Shown in pieces: positions 45,526 to 57,434 of a stretch of 64,000 nt of DNA (position 1 is its first letter; every line of letters starts with the position of its first letter). The notes under the pieces are model-generated. The model did not search any database. It saw only the letters and a list, made by a program, of their open reading frames with translations, and was not told the origin of the DNA. The DNA lies in contig NC_045130.1 of NCBI RefSeq assembly GCF_007655135.1, positions 36,018,605 to 36,082,604 on the forward strand, read 5' to 3'. The DNA comes from Punica granatum. Taxonomy: Eukaryota; Streptophyta; Magnoliopsida; Myrtales; Lythraceae. The position numbers and the translations under genes were made by a program.

Positions 45526-46193
45526 TTTAATATAAATAGATTAAGCATCCTAATCAATAACGTGAATTTTGAGTAAATTACTTGCACAGGCCACTTTGAT
45601 AACTGGTTAGTGGGCAATGATTTGGTTGTGGGCAACGGTTTACATTTTGGTGTGCTACGAGGGATTTATTTTTATATGAAAGATGTATATCCATTTTCTA
45701 CCGTATCGATATTAAAAATTCAAATTCTTTTTAGAAAACTAAAAGGTTTATTAATTACTTGCACAGGCCACTTTGATAACTGGTTAATTTGCCTTGGTTT
45801 GTGTGGTTTTCTTCGAATAATAACTTTGCATCCCAATTGTTTGAAAGCCCTTAAAGCCGTCCGAGAACCATTCAATTTCATGCTGGAAGATATCGATATT
45901 GTCGGGTCAGTCCGAGTCGATTTTTGTGTTTGGGGTTCTTTTCCTAGCATCTACTGATCCATCGACCCATCCACATTCAGACTACAGAATATGTACGGCT
46001 GTGGTGGCAAGAAAGTCCGCTAGAGCTTCCGGCTGTCGCAATTTTGCAGGGAGGAACAAAGCAGCTGAGATTTCATGGCAACGGAACAAACAGCAGACGG
46101 ACAAAATTCTTGCCCGAAACTTCCTCGTCCCCTTTTCCTCTCTCTTCCTTCCTTCCAAAAAAAAAAAAAATGTCCGACCTTTGAAAAAATTAA

Positions 46194-46436
46194 GGGTGCG
46201 TTTGGATTCAGAGTTAAAGTAATTTTGATTTTGATTTTAATTTTGATTGTGGAAAAGGACAAATGAGATGTGATTATAAATTTGACTTGTGAAACGTGTG
46301 TTTTTGTTGTGTAGTATGTTGAGTTAAAGTTAAAGTTAAAATTTTTAACTTGAAAAATGTATACTTTGTTGTGTAGTGTGTTGAATTAAAGTTAAAATTA
46401 AAGTTAAAATTTTTTTATTGAAAATCCAAACGGGCA
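46194..46436. mobile_element. Tourist-like MITE (243 bp), second subfamily
   Basis: The left end is GGGTGCGTTTGGATTCAGAG and the right end, on the other strand, TGCCCGTTTGGATTTTCAAT. TAA flanks both sides (46191-46193 and 46437-46439). Two internal direct repeats contain tgttgtgtagtrtgttga. It lies just upstream of the probable ELMO 5' UTR. Confidence 0.75.
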
Positions 46437-47060
46437 TAAAAAATGTCATTTTCCTTCTCTCCTCTTCCTGTGACTCTCTCTCTTGTGTCTTCGACTCTGG
46501 CAACACCATTCCCTTCAGGGCGGGCCCACGACCATCTCGACAGCCACCGCCATGTCTTCTCAAACGCCATGAAAGGTATCTCTCACCTTTTCTTTTCTTG
46601 AAATTCTCCCTCTTTCTCTCTCTGGGTGTTGTCTTTCTATCCCTCGTGCGTGGCCCGATTCGGGAATGTACCTCCCTTTTTGCCCCGCATGTTTGCTCTC
46701 TCCATGCCCATGAATCTTCCTATTGCACGACAGGACTTTTTGCCGGGTAAAAGTTGCAGAAAGCTAGCCCTTTGATTGCGCTTGTCAATTGGATCTTGTT
46801 GGCTTTAACATTGCCTCCGTCATTGTAGCTTTTTGACCCCTTTGAGAGGAGATATGATTGGCAATTTGTTTCACGTAGTAATAATATAAGGTGGAGATTG
46901 GAATCATGATGTATAGGAGAGCATGACCGGGTGCAATGAATTGACTGGTGACTTAATAGGCCTTCTTATGCTTTTACTTCTTTCGGTTAAAACCGACGCG
47001 GAAAGACGAAAAATCTCACCTTTGATTTTGGAATATTGGGCCCTCAGGCTCAGCCCCTCA

Positions 47061-47420
47061 ATGAAGTTAAGGAGGCGTAGACAATGCATCCCGTCTTGTT
47101 CGTCTCTTCGCAGGGTAATTTTTCATATCTGCTAGAATAACCTCATGCGCCAAAGGATTCTGAACTGTTAGTTATCGGACAGTGTTTCATAAGTTTTCTA
47201 GTGTTGTCAGAGGAGCAACTCCTGTGTTGGCAAATGCCAAAAGAGTGTCCGCAACGTGCTTGATGGTTAAAAAACTTCCTTCTTGTCTTTGAGCTCGTAT
47301 CCGTTGGACACTAACAGGGCTTCTGAAACTCAAATCCAGGTCGACGAGGATGAGATATACTGGAGACACAAGAAGGGTGATGAGGAGTTGGAATTGTCAC
47401 ATTACTCCAGCCACACTCAC
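47061..47420 (+). other. Probable upstream exons of the ELMO gene (alternative N-terminus)
   Basis: 47061-47114 (MKLRRRRQCIPSCSSLRR, then GGTAATTT donor) and 47340-47420 (VDEDEIYWRHKKGDEELELS and seven more residues, then CAC|GTAATA) join in phase 0. The second exon has the acidic look of coding sequence found ahead of the ELMO domain in some plant isoforms. I could not find a phase-compatible junction to the exon with MVGPRTW, because the open acceptors there need phase 1 or 2. So these may belong to an alternative transcript, or an exon was missed. Confidence 0.4.
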
Positions 47421-47892
47421 GTAATATCCCAATTGGGTCGATGTTTTAGTGAGTAGAGCTTCCTCCAGTATATGCTGCTACAAGTAGTTACTGCTGCTTC
47501 AATTATAATCTTCCACTGGATCACATTTTCTTACATTCCATGCCGTGGAAACTCGACGTAAGTACCTGTAGTTTTGTATCTTCTACTGGATCACGTTTAC
47601 TTAGAGTTTTGCTATTCTGCTCTTACTTCTCTTTTTCTTTCTTGTTCTTTTTCCACCCAACCCCATCTTGCATCTCTTCCGAGTTTGTTTTTTATGTAGA
47701 TTACAGAACCAACTGCAGAATCTTATTAGAGGGTTGCAGATTTTATCTTTTCAGCTTTCGAGAGAGTCGAAGAGTCAAAAGTGTCTTTGAGTTTAACTAA
47801 AATGTTAAGGATCATCCACAGGTCTGCGTCATTCTGGCAGATGCAAATTCTCATCTCACTCGATAATCGGATGCTTGGTTGCAGCTAATGCT

Positions 47893-49546
47893 ATGGTTGG
47901 ACCACGAACATGGATTGGAGGACTCTTTAACCGCCTAAGTAACAGAAATGACAACAAATTTCTTGACTACCCTTTGAGTCCTCTTCAGGTAAACTGGCTC
48001 CGATGTAGTTATATGACTTCCTCATTCGTCCCATCTCGAGCCCTCTGATTTTTAATGTGCTTTCCATTGCCAGCAACGGAGGCTTATGAGGCTCCAAGAA
48101 CGGTTGCAAGTACCCTTTGACGAGACTCGACCTGATCATCAAGTATTGTCTCCGTAATTTATCTTCTTTTTAAGTCAATCAATTTCCTCTCTTTTCGTCC
48201 TTCATCAGATTTTCGGTCTAATGTTTATGACTAGTCATCAGTCCCTTGGACATTATATCAAATGCTAAAATCTTTTATATTCAACATAAATTGATGTGCG
48301 GAATGCTTTGGTTTTGGAACTGGCAGGAATCTCTTAGAGCATTGTGGAATTTGGCCTTTCCTGGTGTTGTCTTGAAAGGCATGATATCCGAGCAGTGGAA
48401 GGATATGGGTTGGCAAGGCGCTAATCCATCAACGGACTTTAGGTACGATGTTTGGGTTCGTGTTGCCCTGCAACCATATAGGATTTTTGTGAGGAAGTTA
48501 ACCCTTACGTCCTAATCTGTACTCTTAAACCGGAAGCTAATTTGGACCAATTCTTTCCATGAGTAAACAGTAACATCAACTCTTTGTGCATTGGTCTCTG
48601 CAGGGGCTGCGGTTTTGTTTCCTTAGAGAACTTGCTGTTTTTCGCCAGGACTTATCCAGTATGTCTCCTAGTTCTTCCTGTGCTTCTCGTCACAAATCTG
48701 ATTCCTTTTCTTAACTGTTTTGTGAAGCTCTATGATGTCATTTGACATTCATATTTGCATAAATTTTGGGTTTATAACTGATGGTAGGAAAATTCAAAAT
48801 GAAGAAATCTTTTCATAGGTTGCTATTCAAGCAAGGTGGGAAGAGAGCAGCATGGGAGTACCCGTTTGCTGTAGCTGGCATCAATATCACCTTCATGTTG
48901 ATTCAAATGCTAGACTTGTACTCTGGTCGGTGTTCATAATGTCGATTTAGTTTGTATTTTGACGTCCCATATGCTTAGAACTTGGTTTGAATTGTTACAT
49001 TTTACTGAGTTCGTTCTCTGTTTCCGATGCAGGTAAACCTAGATGTCTGCCTGGGGTCAATTTTGTGAGATTATTAGGAGGTATGATTTGAATGAAGTTT
49101 CACATTCATTTCTTCTTCCCCGTTCGTTCACTTGTCGGGGTGCTGGTGAAATATTTTGAACTTCAGGACCTTTTTCCGATCTAATGGATCTAAGTTGTTT
49201 TCTGACTAAAAATAATGCAGAAGATGAAGAAGCCTTTGACGTGCTATACTGTATAGCCTTCGAATTGATGGATGCACAATGGCTTGCGATGCACGCTTCC
49301 TACATGGAGTTCAATGTACCATCTCTCTACCAATTTCCTGCCGTTCAATTTTCCATGGTCATTTTATTGATCTTCCTGTGGTTTGATATTCACACTTAAA
49401 ATATATCCTTCTCTCATATCAACTGGTTACTTATGTTGTTTCAGGAAGTTGTACGGGTCACGAGGACTCAGTTGGAGAGGGAGTTGTCTTTGGAAGATGT
49501 CTATAGAGTACAAGACCTGCCTGCTTACAACCTCTTGTATCAATAG
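47893..49546 (+). CDS. ELMO/CED-12 domain protein, 233 aa from MVGP, eight exons
   Basis: Exons 47893-47988, 48074-48142, 48327-48442, 48604-48658, 48805-48925, 49033-49080, 49221-49315 and 49445-49546 join in phase. The protein is nearly all ELMO domain: RLQERLQVPFDETRPDHQ, LWNLAFPGVVLKGMISEQWK, MGWQGANPSTDFRGCGFVSL, AWEYPFAVAGINITFMLIQM and AFDVLYCIAFELMDAQWL. In animals ELMO proteins partner DOCK exchange factors or act as GAPs for Arf-type GTPases (ELMOD); the plant proteins resemble ELMODs, and their role is poorly known. The ATG at 47893 matches the common plant start MVGPRTWIGG. The acceptor of exon 5 (aaaatgaag|AAATCT) is weak but required by the family motif KSFHRLLFKQ. Longer isoforms may use exons at 47061-47420. 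Confidence 0.9.
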
Positions 49547-50144
49547 CCATCGCATGTATCCCTGCCTCAGATCCTCTCGTGCAAACTAGCTGTCTGAGAA
49601 AGAGCTCAAAAAGTCTCAAATACAACAGCTTTCTTGAGTCAATCCTATCTATGCCGATCTAGAATAATCATCTGTATTCGTAGCTGAAACTTGTACATTC
49701 TTTTGAACTCTGCTCAGGGACATACGAGGTTTAGGTTTGGTCCTGAATCTTGGACCAACTTGTCAAAATCACTGATGTATCCTCTGTCTCAAAGTGTCTG
49801 TTACGTCCATCGACTCCTCGAAGATGTTTTTCTCCCGTGTTTTGCTTTATTTATAGAGAGTTTGAACATCAAAGCAGAGTTTAGACTGTTAGAATGCTGA
49901 GTTATGGCTAGTGGTGAGTTGGTCATGAAATAGTTGTAAGGAGAATATTCTCCATGTGAGCATAGATCAGTCGATGATGGCTAAAGATTGGGAGCATGTC
50001 CGGGACCGATGGAGCTCCAGTCTATGGCTTTCTGTAATCCGAAAAGCCCGGAAAAACCGGGAATCCTCGCTGTTGGGTTTCTGATTCTGAAATGGATATT
50101 TCTGAAATGGATGCCTGCAGGTTGCAGCTTCAATCCATAGGCAT

Positions 50145-50366
50145 AGGCTTAAAGTAGGATTTTAAAATCAGGTTTTGATTTTGAAAAATAGTGATATAAA
50201 TGGAGCTAACCATTTGACTTTGTGTGAGTTATTTTGTTTTGTTGTGGAAAAAGAGTGGTATAAATGAGGCCCACCATTTGATTTTGTATAAGTTATTTTG
50301 TTTTGTTGTAGGTAAAATTAAGTTAAAGTATAATTTTAAAATCCTACTTTGAAACCAAACAATCCA
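50145..50366. mobile_element. Tourist-like MITE, left terminal repeat shortened
   Basis: The right end ctttgaaaccaaacaatcca matches the family, and two internal units with agttattttgttttgttgt are present. At the left, aaagtaggattttaaaatc is present but the outer gtttggtttc part is missing. Confidence 0.7.
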
Positions 50367-51454
50367 TTAACATCTATGTAGTACTGCAAAGTTTGATTTT
50401 GATACACTTCCTAACAGTTCTAGGATTAGTTTTCCTTAATATTAATTTATGCTACTATATTAAGCAGAAAAGTTTCCTCATTGGTGCTACTTTTCACATG
50501 CAAATTTATTCATATTACATTAGTTTTACTAATTGATTACCATTAGATTAAGGACACGGTAGTAAATTCAAAAGGATAACCACTTGATCACTCCTCACAT
50601 TTTTCTACCTCCCCCGCTCTTTTCTCTCCCAACTGTCTCTTTTTTTCTTTTATATTTTGGGTTATAAAGGAGATTCATAGTACAATGAAAGGAAATAATG
50701 CAAAATAAAATGGCACATAAGTCTTACTAACTCTGGACCACTTGATTTTGAGTCAGATGCCTTGTACCACTTGTCCTCTTTTGCAATTTAAGAAGATTAG
50801 AAATTTTATTTTATTTTATTTTCAAATTTCAATCAATTATTATTTCATTAACAATTTTACTTTTTTAAATTTTTATTTTTTTATTGTTACTTACATTTTA
50901 TCAAGAAAAACTTACATTTATATGTTATTTCATTTTTTTAAATCACAACATCTATAATAAATTTTAGGGTAAACGACCTAAACAAATATAAATTTTTGCT
51001 CATTTCTCATTTCTAGCCTGAACTATCGAAAATTGCATAGAAAATCATCAATTTTGATTTTATTATCCCCCTAGCATGCCGTCAGTTTCCCCATCAAGTT
51101 TAACGGATTAAACTGATGTGGCATTAATGGTGGGCCCATAAATTTTTTCAAAAAAGAAAAAAGAAAATGAAAAAGAAAAAAGGAAAAATCAAAGCAAACT
51201 ACTGAAGGAGAGGGTGTTGATATGGAAAGTTCATGCTTAGGTTATTTACCTTAAATTTTATGAATTTTACTAACTTTTAACTACAAAGAGGCTCATAGAC
51301 ATTCACCAAAATTAAAAAAGGAGGCTCATAGACCAATAGAGGATAGGTTAAGGGAGAAGAAAGGAGCACGAGATCTCATTAATGAAATTTGAATATGAAA
51401 TCTTTCATTTCTGTTTGTGGTTGAATAACTTTTCTTATCAATTTAATAAGACCT

Positions 51455-51478
51455 ACGCAAAGCGTTGGCTGTATCTAG
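51455..51478 (+). mobile_element. Helitron-like 3' terminus
   Basis: The inverted repeat acgcaaagcgt is followed by ggctgtat and then CTAG (51475-51478) with T next, the usual layout of a Helitron 3' end. The matching 5' end was not identified. Confidence 0.4.
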
Positions 51479-53204
51479 TAATTACTCAATACCACATTTT
51501 ATTAATAACTGAAAAAAGGTAGACACATGTCAATATTTCAATGGACCTAATTTATTAATCGAAGTGATTTTTACAGCCTTAATTGTACGAGTATGATCAT
51601 CATCGCCTAAAATTGATTTCCCCAACTCTTTGAAGGCATTTATTATGTTTCTCCGGATTGTACAAAGTTACTCCGCACAAGTCCTCGGCCATTCAAGCGG
51701 CGAGCGTGTCAAAGGTAATGACTATTCAATGCTATAGCTGGTATGTACGAGTTATAAAATCCGATAGACTACGAGGGTTGGCTATTTTTTGTTATCGTTC
51801 TATAGTCACAGTTGAATCGTACAATAAGGCCTACGTGTTTTAAGGCACTACTGTTAATTACGATGAATTCGGGCAAGCTTTCAGTTGAGAATTTACTATG
51901 CCGTTTACGTACTTAAAGTTAGATGGGGAGAAGACACGGATGGGATTACATTAATTAATCCCACGTTATTCACGAGATTTGCTTGACGGAAAGGAATCCG
52001 TCAGATTGATGTCACAACTGATTTTGTAAGAGAAGTTTTTACATAATTTCAATTATAATTTGTTTTCCTCATGGTAGCTATCTAACGTACGTATAGGGCG
52101 AGATGGACAGTTATTGAACATTGTGAAATTTTCAAGATTATGATGACCGTATGCTCTAAAAGATAGTGCCATCTCGAAATTTAATAAGCTAGCCGGTTGA
52201 GTGATATGATAACTCATTCACGATTGATGTCAGCTGATGTGACATTAAAAGATTGGAGCCGTTATCTCATCTAAATTTCATACGACGGATTATTATTTTT
52301 CATGTGATTCATCCGGAATAAAAAAAAAAAGGGAAGAACAAAATATGACAAGTAGTTATTTGTCATACGTGACCAAGAGTTCCCATTTAAGGAAGATTTG
52401 CATTGATTTTCGCATTATTTTCTCACAAGTAATGTCTTATATATATTATTACAAGGAAGACTTAGTATATGAATGAGAAAACTAAATAATTTTATTGGTG
52501 AGAATTGAACTTTAACCTCTTAATATATAGACGAGAGTGCAGGGACAACCTCAGAGTTTGAAGTTAAGGGGGGCCAAGTTTCCCGGAGGGACGAATAAGA
52601 AGATGTTTTTCTCCAGTTATGGGGTGATCATAATAAATTTCCTCAAAATTTGAAGAATAATATGTAAATTTACTTATGCCGTCAAAATTTTAGGAGGGGC
52701 CACGGCCCCCTTGGTCTATCCCTGCGAGAGGGATGCAAATCTTCCGTCCCCATTTCCTGTCCCATCTCTTGTCCCCTAGACTAGAAGATAATTAAAATTT
52801 AAAAAAAATCTTACATAGAACATAGAATTTCTATAACTATTACCACTTCGTATGGACTTCTTCTATGTCTGCTCAAAAGATTGAAACTTCAAAAAAAGAA
52901 AAAAAAAAAAGAAGAAGAAGAAGGAAACCCTACCCGGGTGTTAATTTTTTCTTCTTTATCAAACATATTATGATTCGCGGCATATCATCTTCAAGCATTT
53001 CTTCATTGTTAATGCATAGAATTTCTATTAATCCAATCAACGTGAAATTTGTCAAAAGCTCAAATCCTCAGCTTCTCATCACGTGATCCTTGACATATCT
53101 CATGATATTAATTAACTATTTCCCTTTATTACACGGTAAACCCCATTAGTTAGTCAGGGCTTCAATGCAGACTTATGACATTAATAAACCATGAATTTTA
53201 TTTA

Positions 53205-53342
53205 AAAAATATGAAGCTCGTGGTGGAGGAAGACTACAAGGCCACAGCTAAATTTGTCCATTTCAAGAATAAGCCCGCTGAAGCGGTCCGTCTGGTGAAT
53301 GAATGGGCTAAGAAGGAGACCAATGGACTCATCGACCAGATT
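53205..53342 (+). pseudogene. Serpin gene fragment (plant serpin-ZX type)
   Basis: A 63-codon frame contains NMKLVVEEDYKATAKFVHF followed by EAVRLVNEWAKKETNGLIDQ, which matches the conserved serpin region that in full proteins reads approximately NxWAxxxTNGLI and lies before the first long beta sheet. Serpins are 390-residue protease inhibitors; here only about 45 residues survive, with no reactive-centre loop. The flanking sequence is AT-rich repeat. It is a relic, probably moved or left behind by transposition; a Helitron-like element begins 70 nt downstream. Confidence 0.65.
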
Positions 53343-53412
53343 AATATCACATTGATTAATCAATAATATTAATTCAATTTAACAAAAAATTCAATAAAAT
53401 TAGTATTTATAA

Positions 53413-54409
53413 TCTATATATTATAATATAAATTTTTTTCAAGCATTTACTATAATTAGCCAATTTACTTAAAAATTGTACCCTGACTTTCTTTTGTCAA
53501 AATTTAAAATCAAAGAGAGAAAATTACAAGAACGAATTTTGATTTTGATCACGATAAATAAATATATCTGAAATTAAATTATTTGTTTTTAGGCAATTCA
53601 TTGTGTAACATAAATAACATAACAATATTGAAAATATATAAAAAGGAAGAAAATCAAATTCGATGAATAATTAATCCATTTTATGTATTTCAATAGCATT
53701 TAACAACGAACTTCAATTTGATGACAATGATTTTCTTTAAATAAAAATTAAATAAGAATATTAATAAAGGGCATGAAAAACAAATTATTGTAGAAAAATT
53801 TAGAAATAAATTCATAAACATAGTTTTTCAAATCAAAGCGTTATAATGAAAATGTTATCCAGACCATATAAGGCATGCATGCAATAGTAGACCATATAAA
53901 TTAATAAAAATAATATACTAATTTAAATTGAAACTGTAAACTCTTAAAGTGCTTTTATTATGTCTAAAAGATGTAAAGTAAACTCAAAATATGGAAAACA
54001 TCTTTAATCTTTATTTTAAAAATTGAAAGCATAAAACTGATTATGTTAATTTAATTTGGTTAAATAACTTTACTAACTTAATTCTACTACTCTTATTCGT
54101 AAAATATTTTAAACTTTAAACTCTTTTTTTTAATTTATAAATTTAGTTTTACTTTCATGTAGATAAAGCTTTGGTAGTTGGCAAGGAAAATTATTATTAG
54201 TTGGAATAACTCATGAATTTAATATACTCTATTAAGAGAGAACTTAAAGATTATGTAAGAGTAAATTTTTTATTGACAAAAAAATTACTTATTTCAAAGA
54301 CCAAATTAACTATGATTAATAAAATAAATCATGATATATAATTAATTAGAAACTATGTTAATTTTTGTCATGAATAATAATCCTGCGCAACGCATGGAGA
54401 AGTGACTAG
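53413..54409 (+). mobile_element. Helitron-like non-autonomous element, about 1.0 kb
   Basis: The 5' end is A|TCTATATATTATAATATAAA at 53413 and the 3' end is a short hairpin (tgcgcaacgca, 54384-54394) followed by tggagaagtga and CTAG at 54406-54409, with T next. TC start, terminal hairpin, CTRR end and A|T insertion agree with Helitrons. The inside is AT-rich and non-coding. Confidence 0.6.
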
Positions 54410-56264
54410 TATATATTATTCACTAATTCTCAGAATTTATAAGAATCAAATTATTTAAGTACCTCGACAGCAGATGCATTCCAATCAATTTAATTAGAAC
54501 AAGTATGACAACGATGAAACGTATTAGGTGGAAAGTTTCAAGAAATTAAATCTTTTAAAAATCTTATTTTGCCAATCTACATTGTATGACGCAACAACTA
54601 TATGTATATAGTTCTGAGTGTATGTACATATAAATATTCGACTTAAAAAATCAAAATGAGAACACTACTAGATAACTAACAAAAATAGATTTTTACCCAA
54701 AAAATGAAAAATAGATACCGATATTACAAAGTACTTGGAATTTATATAGCCTTTTTAGTTAAGAAAATATTTACCCGGTACAACTCACTAATACAGGGGT
54801 GAGTAGTACCCCCTCAACATGTGGTAAGTAACGTATAGTGAATGTTTTCCCGGATCTAATGGTCGTCCACATTTTAACTTATGTTTTTTAGGAAAATCCA
54901 ATGGTCAATATTCCTTTATTGATTCATGACTATGAATAATATCAGAATGAGTTGCTCAAAGCGACCGCAAAAGTTGAAAAATAGAGTGTTGTACAGTGGT
55001 ACAAGCTCTCACTTGAGAATTATATGAAATTTCAAATTCAATTTTTACTCTTGGGGCTATTTATTCCATGTTTAATTTTTTATTTTCTCGTATAAGATAC
55101 ATGGATCTCTTGTAGCCAAAAAATAACAAGTGATTGCAAAACCTTTCAAAAATATAATATACACCTTCTTTGTGGATAGTCTGTAAAATTTCAAATCATA
55201 TAGACGCTGCTTAAATTAACTCCCAAGGCTTGAACTTTAGTCATTTAAAACGTTGTATCAAATTACCCAAGAAAAAAAAAACGTTGTATCAAAAGTTATT
55301 GGGCTTTGGCCCCGTCTTCAAAATACAAAAAAAAAAAAAGAAATAGAGAAAAAAACATTGTGGTGCTAGATAATAAGCTATGAAATTTCTAGCATGACTC
55401 CGTGTCATTATAATACGAAATCTCCACGTCGTTGGATGTGTAATAGGTCAAGGGATCCACTCACATCTAACGCAGGAGGACTGTGTTAATATGACACGAA
55501 GTCATGCTAGAGGGATTTGGCCAATAAGATAACAGTTGTCAATGGTGATTGGCATGACTTTTTTTTTGTTTTATTTTTTTCCCAGTAAGAAAGGGTCTAA
55601 TAAATGAAAATGAAAGATAAATAAATAGGTATTGAAAGCCCCACGTATGAGAATTAATCAAATTTGAAACTTTTTAGTTTTTAGGTAAGAGTGTGCGTGC
55701 TAATACATCACACCCTCTTTAATTGAAAAAATTCTTAAATGATCTTATCTCAAAATGATGTGGTAATAAAGAAACAATAAGATTCTCGCAAGGCTGAGGC
55801 TATTTCCACCTCTTTTGGCTAATCCACCCCCTTTTTTGTTCATCATACCAAAAGACTGCCGATATCTATTATTTACTTTAACTAATATAGATAGAATCCT
55901 TAACTTGCTCTCTAATTTACTTTCCATTTGAATATATTATCTCTCTTTACTCTACGTATTCACAACTTAAAATTATTTTAAAAATTATTTTTAACCTTTG
56001 TACACTAAATAAGCAAAAAATATAATATTTCTCATACAACATAAAATCCCAGTTATTGTGTTCCATTGCTCATTTAATCTTTTTACCAAAAGAAAAAAAT
56101 GTAAAAGAGCCAAATCTTCATATTCAATTGAAATTAATTTCAATGACATATATTAAAAACAAGATCACATAAATTAATATGAAATTTAATTTAAATTGTT
56201 ACTTTTAATATTAATTGTATTTTAACTTTTAATGATGTTTACTTTTTCAAAAATGCATTTTGGT

Positions 56265-57055
56265 GGTTATTACACTAGATATTGCATGGTATCACCCGTG
56301 TCTCAAATCTATCTCATGGTTTAAAAATTACCCTAAAAAGCCCATGGTTTACATCTGATTTCCAATCTACCCTAGCATTAATTTCTCCTTCAACATTTAA
56401 CGATGTTGCTGACGTGGAACATAAGTGAACCCATTCTTGCTACTATGACCCTTTCCCCAGGATAAATTTGAGAAAAAAATTAAAACTATAGGATAAATTT
56501 GAGAAAAAAAATTAAAATCATGAAATAGGTTTAGAGTCCACTTATGTTTCATTGATGGATAAATGGATAACATGATAGATTTGAAACAAAAGTAAACCAT
56601 ATGCTTTTTTTGGTAATTTTAAAATAGGGTAAATTACAAAAAAAAAACCCAAATTTTGTAAAATGTTTCAATTTTGTCCTAAATTTTGTTTTGTAACAAA
56701 AAAAAACCATAAGTTTTCTAAAATGTCTCAAAAATGACCTCCGTTATAACTTCTGTCAATTTTTGCTGCTGATGGTGGGTCCCTTTAACAGTCCACATAG
56801 GTCACACGTAGGCTAGTGGGTCCCTTTAATAGTCCACGTAAGTCACATGTAGGCAAAAATTGACGGAAGTTATAACGGAGGTCATTTTTGAGACATTTTA
56901 GAAAATTTATGGTTTTTTTTGTTACAAAACAAAATTTAGGACAAAACTGAGACATTTTACAAAACTTGAATTTTTTTTTGTAATTTGCCCTTTAAAATAT
57001 GAGATAGATTTGAGATAACAGTAAAACTATGGGATATATGACATAAAAACCTATA
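56265..57055. mobile_element. Older foldback element interrupted by the 56627-56990 MITE
   Basis: Left-arm blocks (tctcaaatctatctcatgg, aaaattacc) are mirrored on the far side of the younger insertion (ggtaatttt before it, tgagatagatttgaga after it). Ends are approximate. The arms share wording with the 62736-63080 element (aatctatctc, tagatttga, acatttaacg/acatctaatgg). Confidence 0.6.
56627..56990. mobile_element. Mutator-like foldback MITE with perfect 9-bp duplication (364 bp)
   Basis: Long inverted arms start GGGTAAATTACAAA at the left and GGGCAAATTACAAA on the other strand at the right. The flanks are identical: TTTAAAATA at 56618-56626 and 56991-56999. A 9-bp duplication is the Mutator superfamily signature. 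The centre has a direct repeat with gtgggtccctttaa. Confidence 0.85.
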
Positions 57056-57397
57056 AATAATGAATTCATAATTTTCCAAATAATCGATTTATACAATCAT
57101 TGTCATATACTTGTGTTTTTTATTTTTTATTTTTGTATTTTCGTTTAGCTAGATTATGATCTTTTAACTTATGCAATATCAATTTAAAAAATAATTATAA
57201 ATTTCTAATCCAATAGTTAGTGTATAATAAATTAGATATATTATATGAAAAAATAATACAATCCTTGCCATTAGGAAACAACCAAAATAAAGGATGAAAA
57301 ATATAGCATCCACTACATCGACTTCATTTTGAAAAATTATATCTCTCGGAGAAATTATCCAATGAGCGAGAACATCGTCTCTTAAAGGGCATACATG

Positions 57398-57400
<3 letters not shown>

Positions 57401-57431
<31 letters not shown>
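57401..57431. repeat. (TA)n microsatellite
   Basis: About 15 uninterrupted TA units. Confidence 0.95.

Positions 57432-57434
<3 letters not shown>

Larger units (their letters stand above)
41296..47060. other. Intergenic, repeat-dense region
   Basis: About 5.8 kb. Contents in order: the promoter side of the small ORF; a compound double-palindrome element (42023-43484); AT-rich tandem units ending in a Helitron-like 3' terminus (to 45525); a duplicated 33-bp sequence (45577-45611 and 45754-45788); a Tourist-like MITE (46194-46436); and a CT-rich stretch near 46440-46574 that ends in a good donor (AAAG|GTATCT) and may be a 5' UTR exon of the ELMO gene. Confidence 0.6.
49547..53204. other. Intergenic region with repeats
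   Basis: It holds the ELMO 3' UTR, a Tourist-like MITE (about 50145-50366), a SINE-like copy (about 50650-50790) and a Helitron-like 3' terminus at 51478. Near 52435-52560 is another diverged SINE-like sequence. No convincing gene is seen. Confidence 0.6.

Noticed and set aside
45610..45957. 115-codon plus-strand frame
   Set aside because: It overlaps duplicated repeat sequence that also appears near 45142 and has no recognised domain.
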